From Stropharia rugosoannulata (lineage: Eukaryota > Basidiomycota > Agaricomycetes > Agaricales > Strophariaceae): a stretch of 64,000 bases of DNA. The stretch's first letter is position 1, and every line of letters starts with the position of its first letter. The position numbers and the translations under genes were made by a program. Positions 45,568 to 58,035 of this stretch are shown piece after piece. The notes beneath the pieces are model-generated. The model was not told the origin of the DNA. It saw nothing but the letters and a program-made list of their open reading frames with translations, and did no database searches. The DNA is taken from contig JANCIK010000001.1 in the NCBI GenBank assembly GCA_028532985.1, forward strand, positions 4,030,001 through 4,094,000, read 5' to 3'.

Positions 45568-47937
45568 GTACTCGTGCCCGCGGAAAGTATGGAAACACGT
45601 GACCTCATGTTTCTGTATGTCATTTCTTTCCAAGCTCATAACTCGGGCTCTGACAAATTAAATTATACAAAATAAATTGTGGATGGTAAGGGATGCTATC
45701 TAGTATCTATCTCAGAAAATAAAAGTCAGGACAACAATTCTTTCCCAGTAAAATACATCAGATCTTTTATATATCCTACTTGTATCTCATATGATGTATT
45801 CTACCATTATCTCAGTTTTACCAGGTCAAATTCCACATGGAGTGTGCCAATATAATTGGTATAGTATTCATGCATTATGGTTGCCCGTTTGCACATTTAT
45901 TATTCCGCACATATACTTTAATTTTTTTGTTCCGCACACTTCAAAATATTGCGCACACTTAACTTTTCGAAGCCGCGAACTTGTATTTTTGTTCCGCACA
46001 ATTGAGAAAAGTGCGCACACATATCAAAAACATGCCGCACACTTTAAGAAAAGTGCGCAAACATATGAAAAAAATGCCGCACACATTGAAAATCTGGTCC
46101 GCACACTTGAAACTTGTTCCGCACACTTGAAAAATTGTGCGCACATATCAATTTTTGACCCGCACATATTGTTTGTAGGTCTGCGCACACTTCAAAAATC
46201 GAGCGCGCATATATATCGCTTATTGCCGTGACTTGGCATCAGCGGCATTTTGCCGTTTCCGGCTCATGCCCGGCAGCACGGCATGTGGCACAGTTGCCTG
46301 ATTATGTTAGACCACTGCCGTGCTGCGGCCGATGAATTTCCCCATCACTTAGTCATGTGACCAATAGACGCGCCGCTCTTGCCTGGCTAACTCAACAGAG
46401 ATGAAGCACAAAAACATAGAAGGGCGTTTACCTAAGGTCCAATAATGTAACAAATCAATTTTTATGCTAATTATCTACCTGATGTGTAAAGAAATAGATC
46501 GTAGCTCTAGTACTTGTCTCAATATGACAATATTATCATTTATGTGAGGGACCAGTGTATTAATAATCATTTTACCACATTACCGTATACACAGTGCAAC
46601 CTGACCTCAAGGCCCATAAAGCATGAGATATGCAAGGTGCCTGATAAGCAGAGTAAATGTATAAGGGTAGTTCTGGTGAGCTGTTATTTAGCTGTTAATA
46701 GTATTTCAAGCATTTACCAATTAAAAATCACTGTAGTTGGCTACATCCAATTGGCAAGGTATTAAATCAATTATGTCTATTGACATTGTCAATAACATAA
46801 TTTGTAGAATTTTCTTATTTAATGCTGGTGAAGTACTAGTAGCCTCGATTCTCCCAGATGGTAAGCGTGAGAACTCGGCCTACAAACGGCAGGCCCAGCC
46901 GTGTTTGCCGAGTCCGGGCCAGAAGCCGCTGATGCCAAGGCACGGCAATAAGCGATATATGTGCGCGCTCGATTTTTGAAGTGTGCGCAGACCTGCAAAC
47001 AATATGTGCGGGTCAAAAATTGATATGTGCGCGCAATGTTTGAAGTGTGCGGACCAGATTTTCTAAATGTGCGGCATGTTTTTGAAGTGTGCGGCATTTT
47101 TTTCATATGTGTGCGCACTTTTCTTGAAGTGTGTGGCATGTTTTTGATATGTGTGCGCACTTTTCTCAATTGTGCGGCACAAAAATACAAGTTTGCGGCT
47201 TCGAAAAGTTAAGTGTGCGCAATATTTAGAAGTGTGCGGAACAAAAAGCTCAATGTATATGTGCGGAATAATAAATGTGCAAACGGGCAACCATAATGCA
47301 TAGCTTACAGAAAGAGAAACTGAGAAACTAAGAGTGATCTTCCTTCTAGAGCTCAAACATTAAATGTTCATAAAAGAAAAAAAAGACTGAATGCTTTTAG
47401 ACATGCACAATGATTTTTCAAGAGCTTTTCCATTAGTTTTTGGACAAGATACAGTTAGAATAGGGCTAGAATACTGGTATAGTTAAATATAAAGCCTTAT
47501 GCTAGTAAAAGAGTGCTGTGAAGTAAGTTCTTCAGGAACCCAGTATATGTGAGATTAATCACTATTCATTTTCTTTTGTTTTAAAACCATGTAAACCAGT
47601 TTTAATTATCTTTAAAAGTATTTTAAGTAATTATATACTGTCTGTAAGATCCTGTAAAGCACTTTGGACAGCAATTTAGCAAATTCAAATTGAAATAATC
47701 ACAGAATACATTGGATAGTATAAAAGTAGGATATATAAAAGATCTGATGTATTTTACTGGGAAAGAATTGTTGTCCTGACTTTTATTTTCTGAGATAGAT
47801 ACTAGATAGCATCCCTTACCATCCACAATTTATTTTGTATAATTTAATTTGTCAGAGCCCGAGTTATGAGCTTGGAAAGAAATGACATACAGAAACATGA
47901 GGTCACGTGTTTCCATACTTTCCGCGGGCACGAGTAC
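45568..47937. mobile_element. Non-autonomous fold-back/MITE-like element with about 214-bp terminal inverted repeats
   Basis: The left arm (about 45566-45780) and right arm (about 47725-47939) are inverted copies that look identical or nearly so by eye. They begin GTACTCGTGCCCGCGGAAAG and continue with similarity fading beyond 214 bp. The flanks show AT on both sides (or ATG, depending on where the end is drawn), so the target duplication is 2-3 bp. No transposase frame is present inside. The arms' near identity points to a young insertion. It interrupts the gene at 45068-48327. Confidence 0.85.
45870..47301. mobile_element. Inner nested fold-back element rich in GCGCACA repeats
   Basis: A second inverted repeat sits inside the first. 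Its left arm (about 45870-46240) and right arm (about 46925-47301) start ATGCATTATGGTTGCCCG and match at roughly 90% by eye. Within each arm a degenerate unit of about 20 bp repeats, with cores such as TGCGCACAC, CCGCACACTT and CCGCACATAT joined by A-rich spacers. ATGCAT flanks both ends and could be a target duplication, but it is self-complementary and cannot be told from arm sequence. The central 650 bp is unique. No transposase is visible. Confidence 0.8.
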
Positions 47938-48327
47938 ATGTTCTACAGTACTGCGCAGGCCGTTGGGGCGCTTGAAACAGGCGCGTATGCGTACGACCGT
48001 TGGTATTGCGAGCGGGTCTCTAGAGAGCTAATACCAAACATGGAAGAACGAGCGTCTGAACAGGCGGTGCATCACGACTTCATGCGCGACATCGGCGCCG
48101 AATTCGTACTCGGCCAGGAGATGACCATCGTACACCATAATCAAGAGCGGTTTGAGGAGTATCTCAAGAACCTGTTCGCATTGCTGTATCGCTATGACGT
48201 CCTAGCACGTGAATGCGGCATCCAGCCTGACTGGGAACGAGATTTGACACAATGTTATCCTCTGTATGGCCACGCCAAACTACAGCATAGCTGGGACGGA
48301 AACATTCACCATTGCAGCCGTGTTTGA

Positions 48328-48879
48328 GTGTATATTGCTTTAATGTGATAGTACGATTACACCAACTACAGCATATCTGCGAACACTGGCCACTATTGTA
48401 ACAGTCAAACGGCAGTTTGTATTTGATTTTGACAGTTTAGTGAGTGAGACAACTTGAAGTATCGGCAAATCTTTTGAGCCAAATGCACAGTCGCCTACAG
48501 TAACCCAGGGGGAGATATCGTCTGTCACTGTATAAAGGTCAAGCCAGATTTGGTTGTAGGCCACATAAATACCAAATCGGGAAAATTGTTATCCATATAC
48601 AGGAACTTACCATCTCGTCAGAACGCCCATTGCGAATCGGCTCTCCTCAAGTAACATTAAAGATAACACACTTCATAAAGCATACTGTATGCTAGTGTAT
48701 GACAAACATTTATTCAATCAAACATATTTATCGAGCACATTCATTTACATATCGAACACAAATTTAGCAGTCACAATTTCAAGCCGTATCCAGATCGCAG
48801 GCCCTTTAAGCCGCACAGACAATTTCAGAAATAACCTTCTAACAAGCTCTAGTATTCTACTTGCGTTCTGGAGAACCGT
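48328..48879. other. Convergent 3' intergenic region
   Basis: Between the 3' ends of the split gene and INO1. Nothing recognised. Confidence 0.5.
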
Positions 48880-50703
48880 TTACCAGATCCTGGTCTCGAG
48901 GAGCAAGTCAGTGTTGCCTTCAAGTCCGATGCACGCCTTGAGGAAGCTCTCGAGCGCATTGCGCTGCCTGTTGAGGCTGTTGATGACCTCGGTGCCTGGA
49001 AGAACGATGAGCAAAAGCCAATGCATGGTGAATAAGGGGCATGCTTACCAGGCTTAACGAGAGGGGCCTTGAGCATGTAAGAGAGCAAGGAAAGGACAGA
49101 GTAGAGAGGTGCGAAGTCCTTCTGCTCGCCAGCTTTGCGGTACTTGACGCGGGTCAAGAGCTCGCAGAGGATGGTCAAGTCCAAGATGAGAGGAGTGGCG
49201 AGGAGGGAGTCCTGTGGATTGATGTCAGTAATTGAAAAATGGGCAGTGCCGAATATTACGAACCTCGCACTCGTTAAAGATGTTAATGGTGGAGCGGCCG
49301 CCGCAGAAGATCTCAGAGTAGTACTCATCGATGGCGCGCTTAGAGTCGCCGACGGCGGGGACATACTTGATGACAACGATGTGGTCGGGGTGCTCGCCCT
49401 TGCCAATAGGAACGCCCTTGGCACCGATCTCAGGAGCCTTGTAAAGGAGGCGGTTGGCATCAACCATGTCGTCGACGACGCTGCTCTTGCTGATTTCCTT
49501 GCTCTTGAACTGGCGCTCGGCAGACAAGTTGTGGCCATCGTTGTTACCAAGATGGTTGTAGGAGGCAATCGAGAGTGGCTTGATGCCGGCGTTGACGAGG
49601 AACTCGGCCAGAACGGACTTGAGCTTGGTCTGGCCAGACTTGAGGTCATCACCACCGATGAAGGACTGGTGGCGCTCAGCGAGGTCGATGACACCGGGAA
49701 CGAAGGTGTTCTGGGGGGCACCGTTGATGAAGGGCTCGCCCTCGAGGATGGCAGCTACAGCGAAGACGGTGGAGGGAGAAACCTCGGAGTGAGACGTCTT
49801 GATGGCGTTAAGCAGGTTGTCCGCGGTGTCGTTGACACCGGGGAGCAGATCCGCGTAACGCTCGGTGTTGGCAGTCCAGAAGATGACAACACGGTCGAGA
49901 TCGTTGTCCTGCTTGAACTTGCGGATGTCGGCGCGGATGTGCTCGAGGTGAGCCTGCTTGTCGTTGCCGGGAATGAGGTTGTCGGCGCGCGCCTCCTGGT
50001 TGGCGGCAATGAAATCGGGGTAGTAGATAGAGGGGAGGGGCTTGCCAAGGAGAGCCATGTGGGGCGCGACTTGGCGCTGAAGGTCGTAGTCCAGAACCTC
50101 GGCGCGTGCCATGGCCTTGTCCATAGAAAGGCTGGAAATATCCCAACCACCAAGGACGAGGTCGTTGGGGTGAACCATGGGGAGGACATCAGAGACGGGG
50201 ACGTGAACCTCCTTGCCGGTGCCAGGCTCAGTGCCAATGCGGACGGTAGAGGCGCGAAGGACGGAACCAATGTAGTTGGGCTGCTGAATACCAGATTTGG
50301 TGTGCCAGACAATGTTGTGGCGGTTGGCAAGAATGGTCGCGCACAACGTAGATCCGTTGTTACCGCCGACACCAATCATCATCAAGCTAGAATTTGCACA
50401 TTAATATTGGTCACTTCGCATTGGATGAGACAATACACACCCAGTCTTAGACACAGCGCGTTTGGTCTGGAACTCAAACTCCTGCACGGTGGGTTTGACG
50501 GAAAAGTGGCCGTCGGTGACGGTGACCTCGGAACCGCGGTTGGCAAATTTTGCAGTGATGAACTCATCACTATAGAGAGTGTTTTCGGATTCTACGGTGA
50601 TATTGTGAGGGCGGCGGACGGCCGTAGGGTGGATTGGGAGCACAGATTCGAGCTCGTGCTCAGGGGTGTTGTACCCGGAGGTGGTGGACTGAACTGGTGC
50701 CAT
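48880..50703 (-). CDS. INO1: Inositol-3-phosphate synthase
   Basis: Four exons (50703-50441, 50386-49264, 49211-49049, 48995-48880) join exactly for 554 residues, the usual length. The enzyme converts glucose 6-phosphate to 1D-myo-inositol 3-phosphate using NAD+, the first step of inositol and phosphatidylinositol synthesis, in the cytosol. Signatures seen are the NAD-binding [92 protein letters not shown], the conserved KSSVVDDMV and [20 protein letters not shown]. The C terminus is LETRIW. A CACGTG word lies about 530 bp upstream of the ATG, but no clear Ino2/Ino4-type site was found. A long antisense open frame here is a codon-bias shadow. Confidence 0.97.
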
Positions 50704-53700
50704 TGTAGAGAGATTTATACGAGGGGTTCGAGAAGAAAAATCAGAAAGCGATTAGAAAACCGGCGCAGGAGTGCTTGGTGCCTCTATGGGAGTTGTGGGA
50801 GCTACAGAGGGTGTTCGAGTACATGCACAAATGCAAGTAGACTCAAAAACGGTGTGTGGTCGAAACCAAGGAGACTGTGCGATGCGAGAGACGGTTGTTG
50901 GCTGCAGAAAAGCTAGCCAGCGGCGGGGGTTCTTATAGAAATCGACGGAGGACGATGTGGTAAAGAGCAAAAAGATACGACACGGTGTCAACCATTTTTA
51001 TGTCACAAACCATCTTTTCGAAGTCCGGCCTGGAATTTCAAATCTTACGATCATAATGCATCCGAGCCTTGGAAGAATGCAGGTTTGGACAGGGGGATAA
51101 CGTTTTTCGCTCGAGCTTGTAGCGGAAACGCAATTCAATTCCTGCTTTTCCAACAAAAAACGATGGTTCTAAACATAAATATAGGAATTTCGTGGGCGTT
51201 CTGGGGCAGAAACGGCGTCTGTCGTCTTTGACACGTGCAAACCAGTTCTTCGGCTCACACCGTCGGAGTTTAAATTCAGTTCGGCAACGTCATGCCCAGG
51301 GAAAACTCATATCGGCCGCGCCGGCTGCGCAAACCCAACGTGGTAATCTCGAAGACCCTCCTCAAAATCAGATACTTTAACTATACCTCAACAAAAGAAA
51401 TGGTTCATATGTAACAGAAAACATTCATCGACGATATGAGAGCACTGCACCACCCTCAAACAGGGGCCCATGTGCACAGCGCCTGCGGCGTTTCTGAAGT
51501 TTATTATCTCTTCCTAAAGGGACAATCACCACGAGGCTCAAGCCTTTTGTACTTGGTTACCTCCAAAAAGAGGACGCCATAGATTACAAAGATTAGATAT
51601 CAGTGTAGCTTCAGGCGTGTGCCAGACCTTGTAACTCGGTACGCGACGCAGCCTCTGTTCTCTATTCAGAGTCCTCACACACAAATAAATGGAAAGTTCT
51701 ATCCGACATTATATCGCGGGAGCTAACGTTACTCACTTCCTCGACCCATTAGAAGTTCTCACCAAGGTGGCAAATCGTGAGCACTTGATGTTGATGTCGG
51801 TACTCGGTCCTTTGTCTCTAAGAAAAGATGTACCACAGCTCTGTAAATGTATAAGTAGGTGGAAATATCTGGTGCTTATCGGGATTTCGGCCCTAATAAT
51901 CATCATACAGGTGAAGAAAATATGTGTAGTGAAGCAGGCTATATTTCTCAGTATTTCTCTCTTAGAAGATGTGTGTCAAGGTTCTATGACATTCTATTTC
52001 GCTGAGTTTCACCAAGAGCCTTCTTTTAACAAAAATACAGCAACGGTATACCTGAGCAGAGGCAGCAAGAAATAACACAGTTTGAGATCCACTTTTCCTA
52101 CCCAAAACATTCAAGTATCTGATAAATCCCTTTCTTGTAAGTCTTGTAAGTACATCTGTCCCTGCATGCCGCTGTGATGCCATCGGTGATCCCAATTCAG
52201 CGCGCTGCAAAAGACATGAACTAAGGTCTAGACCACGGGAGGTAATCATCGCAGTACTTGCGGCCAAAACAAAGTAACTACAAGGAACCATGTTCAAGGT
52301 TCATTGCGGTGATATTTTAGTCCTTTGTTTATTTTTATAGAGTGGTAGTACTGTGCGCGATTGGACACACTCATAGAGAAGAGTCGTTATCAAGCACACA
52401 CACACACACATACGCCGCCACTGTGTACTTCTTTTCTATCTAAGCCCTTAGAACTTTCCATGGCGCTGCCGCCTTCGTGACCCGCGCGTCTCTCTAGATG
52501 CCGCCGCTGCAGTCCGCATGGACATGCCATTTGCCTGGGTCCTGTAGTAACGTCTTGTAACGTGTTAGATTTCAAACGCATGCGTTCCAGCCTGTGTCCC
52601 CCAGCTCTGACGACGTCAGCCTGTGCGGGGAGAATATGCTAGTAGTCTATGCAATCAATGCAGGGACCGCTCGCGCCGGGGACTCTTTGGGGCGCATAGT
52701 GAACTAAATAGCCGTTCATCGCAACACCTTTACATACCACACCGATGACTCGACCGCTTGGTTTCAAAACTGAAAGCGATTAGATAAAATCTACTCGAGC
52801 GGGGCTTTTAGATGACATAAAGTAGAACGCCCCAGATATTGCGTAACACTGGTACGTTGGCGGTCGGCCGTTATAGTCTAGCCGTACGCCTGTACGTACA
52901 TGATTCTCGTTATCTCAGACCAGGCTGGCACTCGCGCACTGTCAAAATCCTCCGGAAGTCGTTGTCAGTTTGTATTGACACTCAGCGGCAATGTTACATA
53001 TACCATCATTTCTCGCAGTTATTGTCCAGACATTTTTCGGGGTGCATGTTGTAAGCCCGTGTTTGATACAGAAAGAGGTGGCATTTTGGTGGTAATTAAA
53101 TCTCCTTAACGTCATTAAAAGAAGCGATCTGGGGGCGTATGTCTTTCAAGCATGTTGTTCGCCATTAAAACCGAATGAGGTACATAGCCCAGTGTTCCTT
53201 TGTGTTGAAAGGGGAAAAGAAGCGCGTATTTTTGGATTTCTTCCTTTCAAAAAAAGCAAGGCTGGAGGCACCGTGGTACGCCGTTTAAATTAAACTGTAC
53301 GCATGAGCCTCAGGTATCTGATAGTTGGAGTTCATGCGATTGCCGTCATTTTAGCGTGCATGCATCATGCGTTGCACAGTGAAACAAGGCATTTGAGGGC
53401 CAACGTCAACCGCGTACTGCCCCGCGAACTGCCGACGGCCGCTGGCGGCCGTTTACGCGGAAGCAAAAAGGCCGGCGTCAATCTGGATGGAAAAGGGCTG
53501 GGTCCACAAAGTCCCACACTCGCGGAACAGACATTCTTCTTTCGGGGAAACGGGAAACGATCTGCAGCCTTCTACAGCGCGCCGCGCCTCGCTTTCGTGT
53601 TCTGTTCCCAGACGGACATCATGGCTGTGCGCTGCGGCTGCCGACCACCTGCGCTTGACCGGCGTTTGCCAGGAATTGATACGGCGATGAATGAGTCCGA

Positions 53701-55796
53701 GTAACCCGCGCGAAATCGCAGGGCATAGTAATCTCATGGACAGGGAGAGTTTTGTGGGATACGCCTAGTTAATGCACTCTCGTATCGTCGGGAGGGCTCT
53801 GATTCAGTCTATACTCTAGGCCAAGTGATTTGACAATTGATGATCGAATGAGGTGAGCCTTTTGTTCCATCTTGCGGCGGCAGACTATAACAAGATCGCG
53901 ACTATCTAGATGATTATTCATAGTTTACACCACTGCAACATGATGTGACGACATTTGCATTGACAGAACGGTGGTAACAATAAATCCCTCAGGCCTCATC
54001 TACCCACGAGACGTGCCACAACCTTACACGGTTGAGGCGTAAGAAGCCTCCTTCCCAGGAAACTCTACACGATTCAGAACTGAATTCTTCTACTCAATTG
54101 TAATCCGTCTGCGTATTATAGTACAAGTAGCTGTAGACTCCCTGTAACAGGGATCTAACTTGAACTAAATTATTATAGCTACATGCATCAATACAAGAGA
54201 CATCCATCCATATGCCGTCCCGAAAAAAACAAAGAAGCACTGAGATACGTATGTGGATTTTTTTACCTTACAAAAAAAGAGACTCATTTACAACACATCC
54301 GTTGTTTTGGAAGAGCGTGTATCTGAGAATACGTGGCGGATGCAGATAAGTACTATGAAATAGAGAACCTAATAATGTGGGTATGTCAGCCCCAAGTGCG
54401 TCCAACATTCTGCTGGGTACTGGCAGCATCGGTCCGAACAATGCTTATCAAGTGTAATATTAGCTGGACCTCAGTTGATTGGATTCTGGGAAGAAGATGA
54501 ACATTTGAACGACAGTATTAATTAAAAAATAAGTGAAAGTTGCTCTATTATAACTTAGGCTTGTTGATGTAAGATAGCAGCAATTGAATAAGGAGACCAG
54601 CTAAGCCAATGATCTGCGACGCCACCGTTGACGCTCACGTTCATGTCGGAAGCGCGGCCGCCCGTCCGTAACTCCTGTGTAATATGCGAGTGGTAAACTC
54701 TGCCGCAATTTTAACGGACATATGTACTTTGCTTTTGGAAACGGTTAAGTAATTTGATTCTTGCTTAGTTATGACCAAAGGCACTGGTCAGCGCATTTGT
54801 GGCGTGGACACAAACTTGCAGCCGTGAGTAACGTTCGCTTTGTCACTGAAGCCGAGGTTCAGTCCAGGCGCTCACGCAGTAGCGTAGTATAGCAAAATCA
54901 GTCATTTAGGGCACTTTCTACGTCCTTAGACAAATACTTTATGAATTATGGCAAGAACAGCATACTAATTATTACGGCAGCCGACTTTCTTATATATGGT
55001 TTCCTGAACGTAGTATTAGCAACCGGTCTGAAAACGAACGCTAGTTCCTGCTTCATGTATTTTCTGAGGTTAGGCCTTTCTCTTACGACTGAAATGGTGT
55101 ACATTTTGCGATTTAACGGAAGTCGAAGAAATACGTTCCAGAGCGTTGGACAAAGAAGGCAGGGTATATCCCATAAAGGGAAAGTCACTTTGATGGCTGT
55201 AGTAGTCCTTCCCCCTTTAAGAACCCGCTGTAACTGCGCCACTGTAACTGTGCATTATTAATCCAGCTGCGTCAGCCTGCTCTTGATTTCATTCCTTTCT
55301 TGGACGGTCGTAGATCCTTAAACCATAACCTAGGTTCTGAAAGTGACGCACTGACGCTGATGCTAATCAACAGTTCTTGTTAAGTAGTATGAACTGACCA
55401 GAAATATGCAGACGGCTTGTATGATACAATAAGTACTAGTAGTAAGATGTTTTGATATTGATAGGCATTCTTGTCGTCCTTTCTTTGTTTTTCTCAAGTT
55501 TTTCTGAGTATGTATTCCTTAGTCTAGATTGCTATCGGGTTAAAGTCAAGTTCAAACAGCCCGGAGAAACGATGGTATGTACATTTAACCCAATCAACAG
55601 CGTAAAGAGATGTCATATCACTCTCTCTGGCAGAATCGTCTGGAGTGTGGTCACAAAGGCTGGTACTCCGTGACGTAATTTGGTGGTGTTCAGGAGCAAA
55701 GGCCAGAAGAATAAACAATGCCAAGCACGACCAAAAACTTTGAACACCACGAAGCGTAATTGTGACTTCCCGGAACGCCTTGGGTGTTTGTCCAAC
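50704..55796. other. 5-kb region with no supported gene
   Basis: The space between the divergent INO1 and TIM50 genes. Open frames at 51689 (128 codons), 53303 (133 codons) and 54941 (106 codons) have no recognisable motif, lack plausible splice extension and overlap antisense frames. A CA dinucleotide run lies at 52396-52410. GC content and texture vary, and I see no transposon ends or RNA gene. It could hold non-coding transcripts or very small genes that I cannot detect. Confidence 0.5.
52396..52410. repeat. CA dinucleotide microsatellite
   Basis: Seven or so CA units in a row. Confidence 0.85.
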
Positions 55797-57537
55797 ATGC
55801 TCTCCATCCTCACTAGGACAGTCCCGCGCCGGGCTCTGGCACAGCCAGTGCGGTTTATGGCCCAAAAGCCTCCGGCAAAAAAGGTGAAGCCCACGCCCGC
55901 ACCTCATGTAACCCAGGAGCCGCCAGCGGAGACATCCGCGGAAACTCCAGCAGATGCAGCAGCGGATGCACCTAAACCCGCCCATGAACACGAACCGTTG
56001 TCTTCGCTGTCGAGTGTCCCGACGCTCGACTTCTCGCCACCTGAGCCTGAAGAGCCCAAAACGACTGGTGCAAAGTCATCGAAAGGCTCTCTTTCGACAA
56101 ATGAACGCAAGCGGAGGTTTATGGGACGGGTCTCACTTGCAGTGCTTGCTGTTGGGCTAACGGCACAGGCATTTTACATGGGTCGCGAATACGAAGAGGA
56201 TGAGCTGAAAGGAAAAAAGATTGTGAGCTTACTCCGTGTCGCTTTTATAATTTCTCTCATAATATGCATCTATCGCACAGAAACCAGAAGATGTTCCGAC
56301 GACGCGGTGGGGCCGCACAAAAGAACGCTTTTCTTCTCTATTTGCCGTAAGATATGCACCTGCTTCACGAGACGCGTACTAACATTGTACACAGTATTTC
56401 AGTGAGCCGGCATGGCCAGAACTTCTTCCTCCCCCTGCTCCCCCTCCGCACCAAAAGCCCTATACACTCCTAATATCTCTTGACGACCTTCTTATTACAT
56501 CGACATGGGACGTAAGTAGCGTTCTTTTTATTGGCATTATTTAGCACGCATACTAATTTTCTGTAGCGTCATAATGGATGGCGAACTGCGAAACGCCCCG
56601 GTGTCGACTACTTCTTAGCCTACATATCACAATTCTACGAAGTTGTTATCTTCACCTCCCAACCTTCATATGTACGTGTCAACACTTCATTCAAGCGCAT
56701 ATCCTTATACTTCTCAGACCGCCAATCCTATCATCGACAAACTTGACAGATACGGATTCTTTATTACATACCGGCTTTGCCGCGAGGCTACTCGTATGGT
56801 TGACGGCACCATTGTCAAGGATTTATCCTACCTCAATCGCGATCTTTCCAAAGTGGTGTTGCTAGATACCGTCCCCGAACACGCTTCTTTGAATCGCGAT
56901 AACGCTATCATTCTTCCCAAGTGGAAAGGCGATCCAAAGGACAAGGGCCTAGTTGCTGTTATTCCTTTCCTGGAATGTGATTATTTATTTCATTGTATCA
57001 CCTTTCTCTCTCACTGATAACTTCACCAGCAATCGCTATTTACAAGCCTCAAGATGTGAGACGCGTCATTAAAGCATACGAAGGGAAGGACATTCCCCTG
57101 GAATATGCAAAGGTGGAAGCAGAGATGAAGGCGAAGCATATTGCAGAATGGCAGGGGAAGAAAGGCAAGAAGGCCTCAGGCGGACTATCTTTCGGTTCCC
57201 TAGTCGGCCTTTCAAGTGTAAGCCCGCACTTCTCTGTCATTATATGATATCACTCATTTCTTGAATACAGTCTTCGCACCCTAAAGACCAACCTCCTCCT
57301 ACATACCTTGAGTCCAAGCGCATGCAAGCTCAAGAACATTATCGCAATGAGATGAAGTACCTTCAAGACAACAAGGAGGAACTGGAGCGCCTGCTTGCTG
57401 CCGATCAGCAAGCTATGGCCGCTCAGGTCCCTGGATCACTATGGCAGGCTATGGACCAGTTCATGGGGAAGGAACAACCTGGTAATCCCGAGACACCTAC
57501 TCCTGCCTCGTCGTCCACCAGCGAACAGAAAGCCTAG
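55797..57537 (+). CDS. TIM50: Mitochondrial import inner membrane translocase subunit TIM50
   Basis: Seven or eight exons join in frame. The N terminus is [20 protein letters not shown], a classic basic amphipathic mitochondrial presequence, followed by a Pro/Ala/Glu-rich linker. One membrane span follows ([20 protein letters not shown]), then the C-terminal FCP1/NIF phosphatase-like domain facing the intermembrane space: [63 protein letters not shown] and a [17 protein letters not shown] end. As in other Tim50 proteins the DxDxT catalytic motif is degenerate (SLDDLL), so it acts as a presequence receptor in the TIM23 complex, not as a phosphatase. The Gln/Glu-rich C-terminal helix ends SSTSEQKA. 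A longer in-frame start at 55680 would mask the presequence, so 55797 is preferred. Confidence 0.95.
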
Positions 57538-58035
57538 ATGATCTACAAGCTAGATTCCTACATTCGGCACAACCCCGCATGCTCTGCTCCCCTAGATCGG
57601 ATAAGTTTTTGGAAGTAGTGCGTGCTACACGAGCAAGACTGCATATACTTATAATACTTATACTTTACTCACCACATCACCACTTGTCGTGGAGTCATTA
57701 TCACCCCCCACTAGCTTACAATATTGTCTTTGCTGTCGAACGAATGGAGTTGAACAGGCTGGGCTCGAGTTAAACTGAAGCATTACCAAGGCCTTTTGCA
57801 AGTTGCTGAAACATGGTTGGCCTGTTTATTTGATCAAACCGGTACTGACGCTGGGTTTAAGCTGAGCCCTTATTGGGGACGGGAAGTTTCAACCGAATCA
57901 GAGGTATATTTCTAACTCAAGGAAGAGGTTTTCTACGACATTTTTTGTGATCAATCCCTACTCTGCCTTCCGCACTGCACATCACCAATTCTCTGCCATC
58001 GCCACCGATCGGTCAACGAATCAGTACGGACGCGC
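57538..58035. other. Convergent 3' intergenic region
   Basis: Between the TIM50 stop and the stop of the minus-strand CBM1 gene. Nothing recognised. Confidence 0.5.

Larger units (their letters stand above)
45068..48327 (+). pseudogene. Unknown single-exon gene split by an inserted fold-back element
   Basis: The left part (45068-45568) starts MHQGHNIPWGILQSRFKF and runs to ELSLDM. The right part (from 47941) resumes FYSTAQAVGALETGAYAYDR and ends at the stop at 48327. Between them lies a 2.37-kb inverted-repeat element. The two parts are in the same frame: the ATG codon at 45566-45568 and the ATG at 47938-47940 flank the insert, and removing the insert with one ATG copy leaves a continuous frame of about 295 codons. 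The protein is rich in Tyr, His and aromatic residues (YHGYGFYRTKELSLDM, YDRWYCERVSRELIPNMEER). I do not recognise it. As it stands the reading frame stops inside the element at 45659-45661. Confidence 0.7.

Noticed and set aside
49135..50916. A 593-codon plus-strand open frame opposite INO1
   Set aside because: It is an antisense shadow of a highly biased, strongly conserved coding sequence; no motif of its own.
51689..52075. A 128-codon frame with a hydrophobic stretch
   Set aside because: Single hydrophobic segment without signal-peptide context, no splice partners, no family resemblance.
53303..53704. A 133-codon plus-strand frame with an antisense frame over it
   Set aside because: Both strands are open by GC content; no motif supports either.
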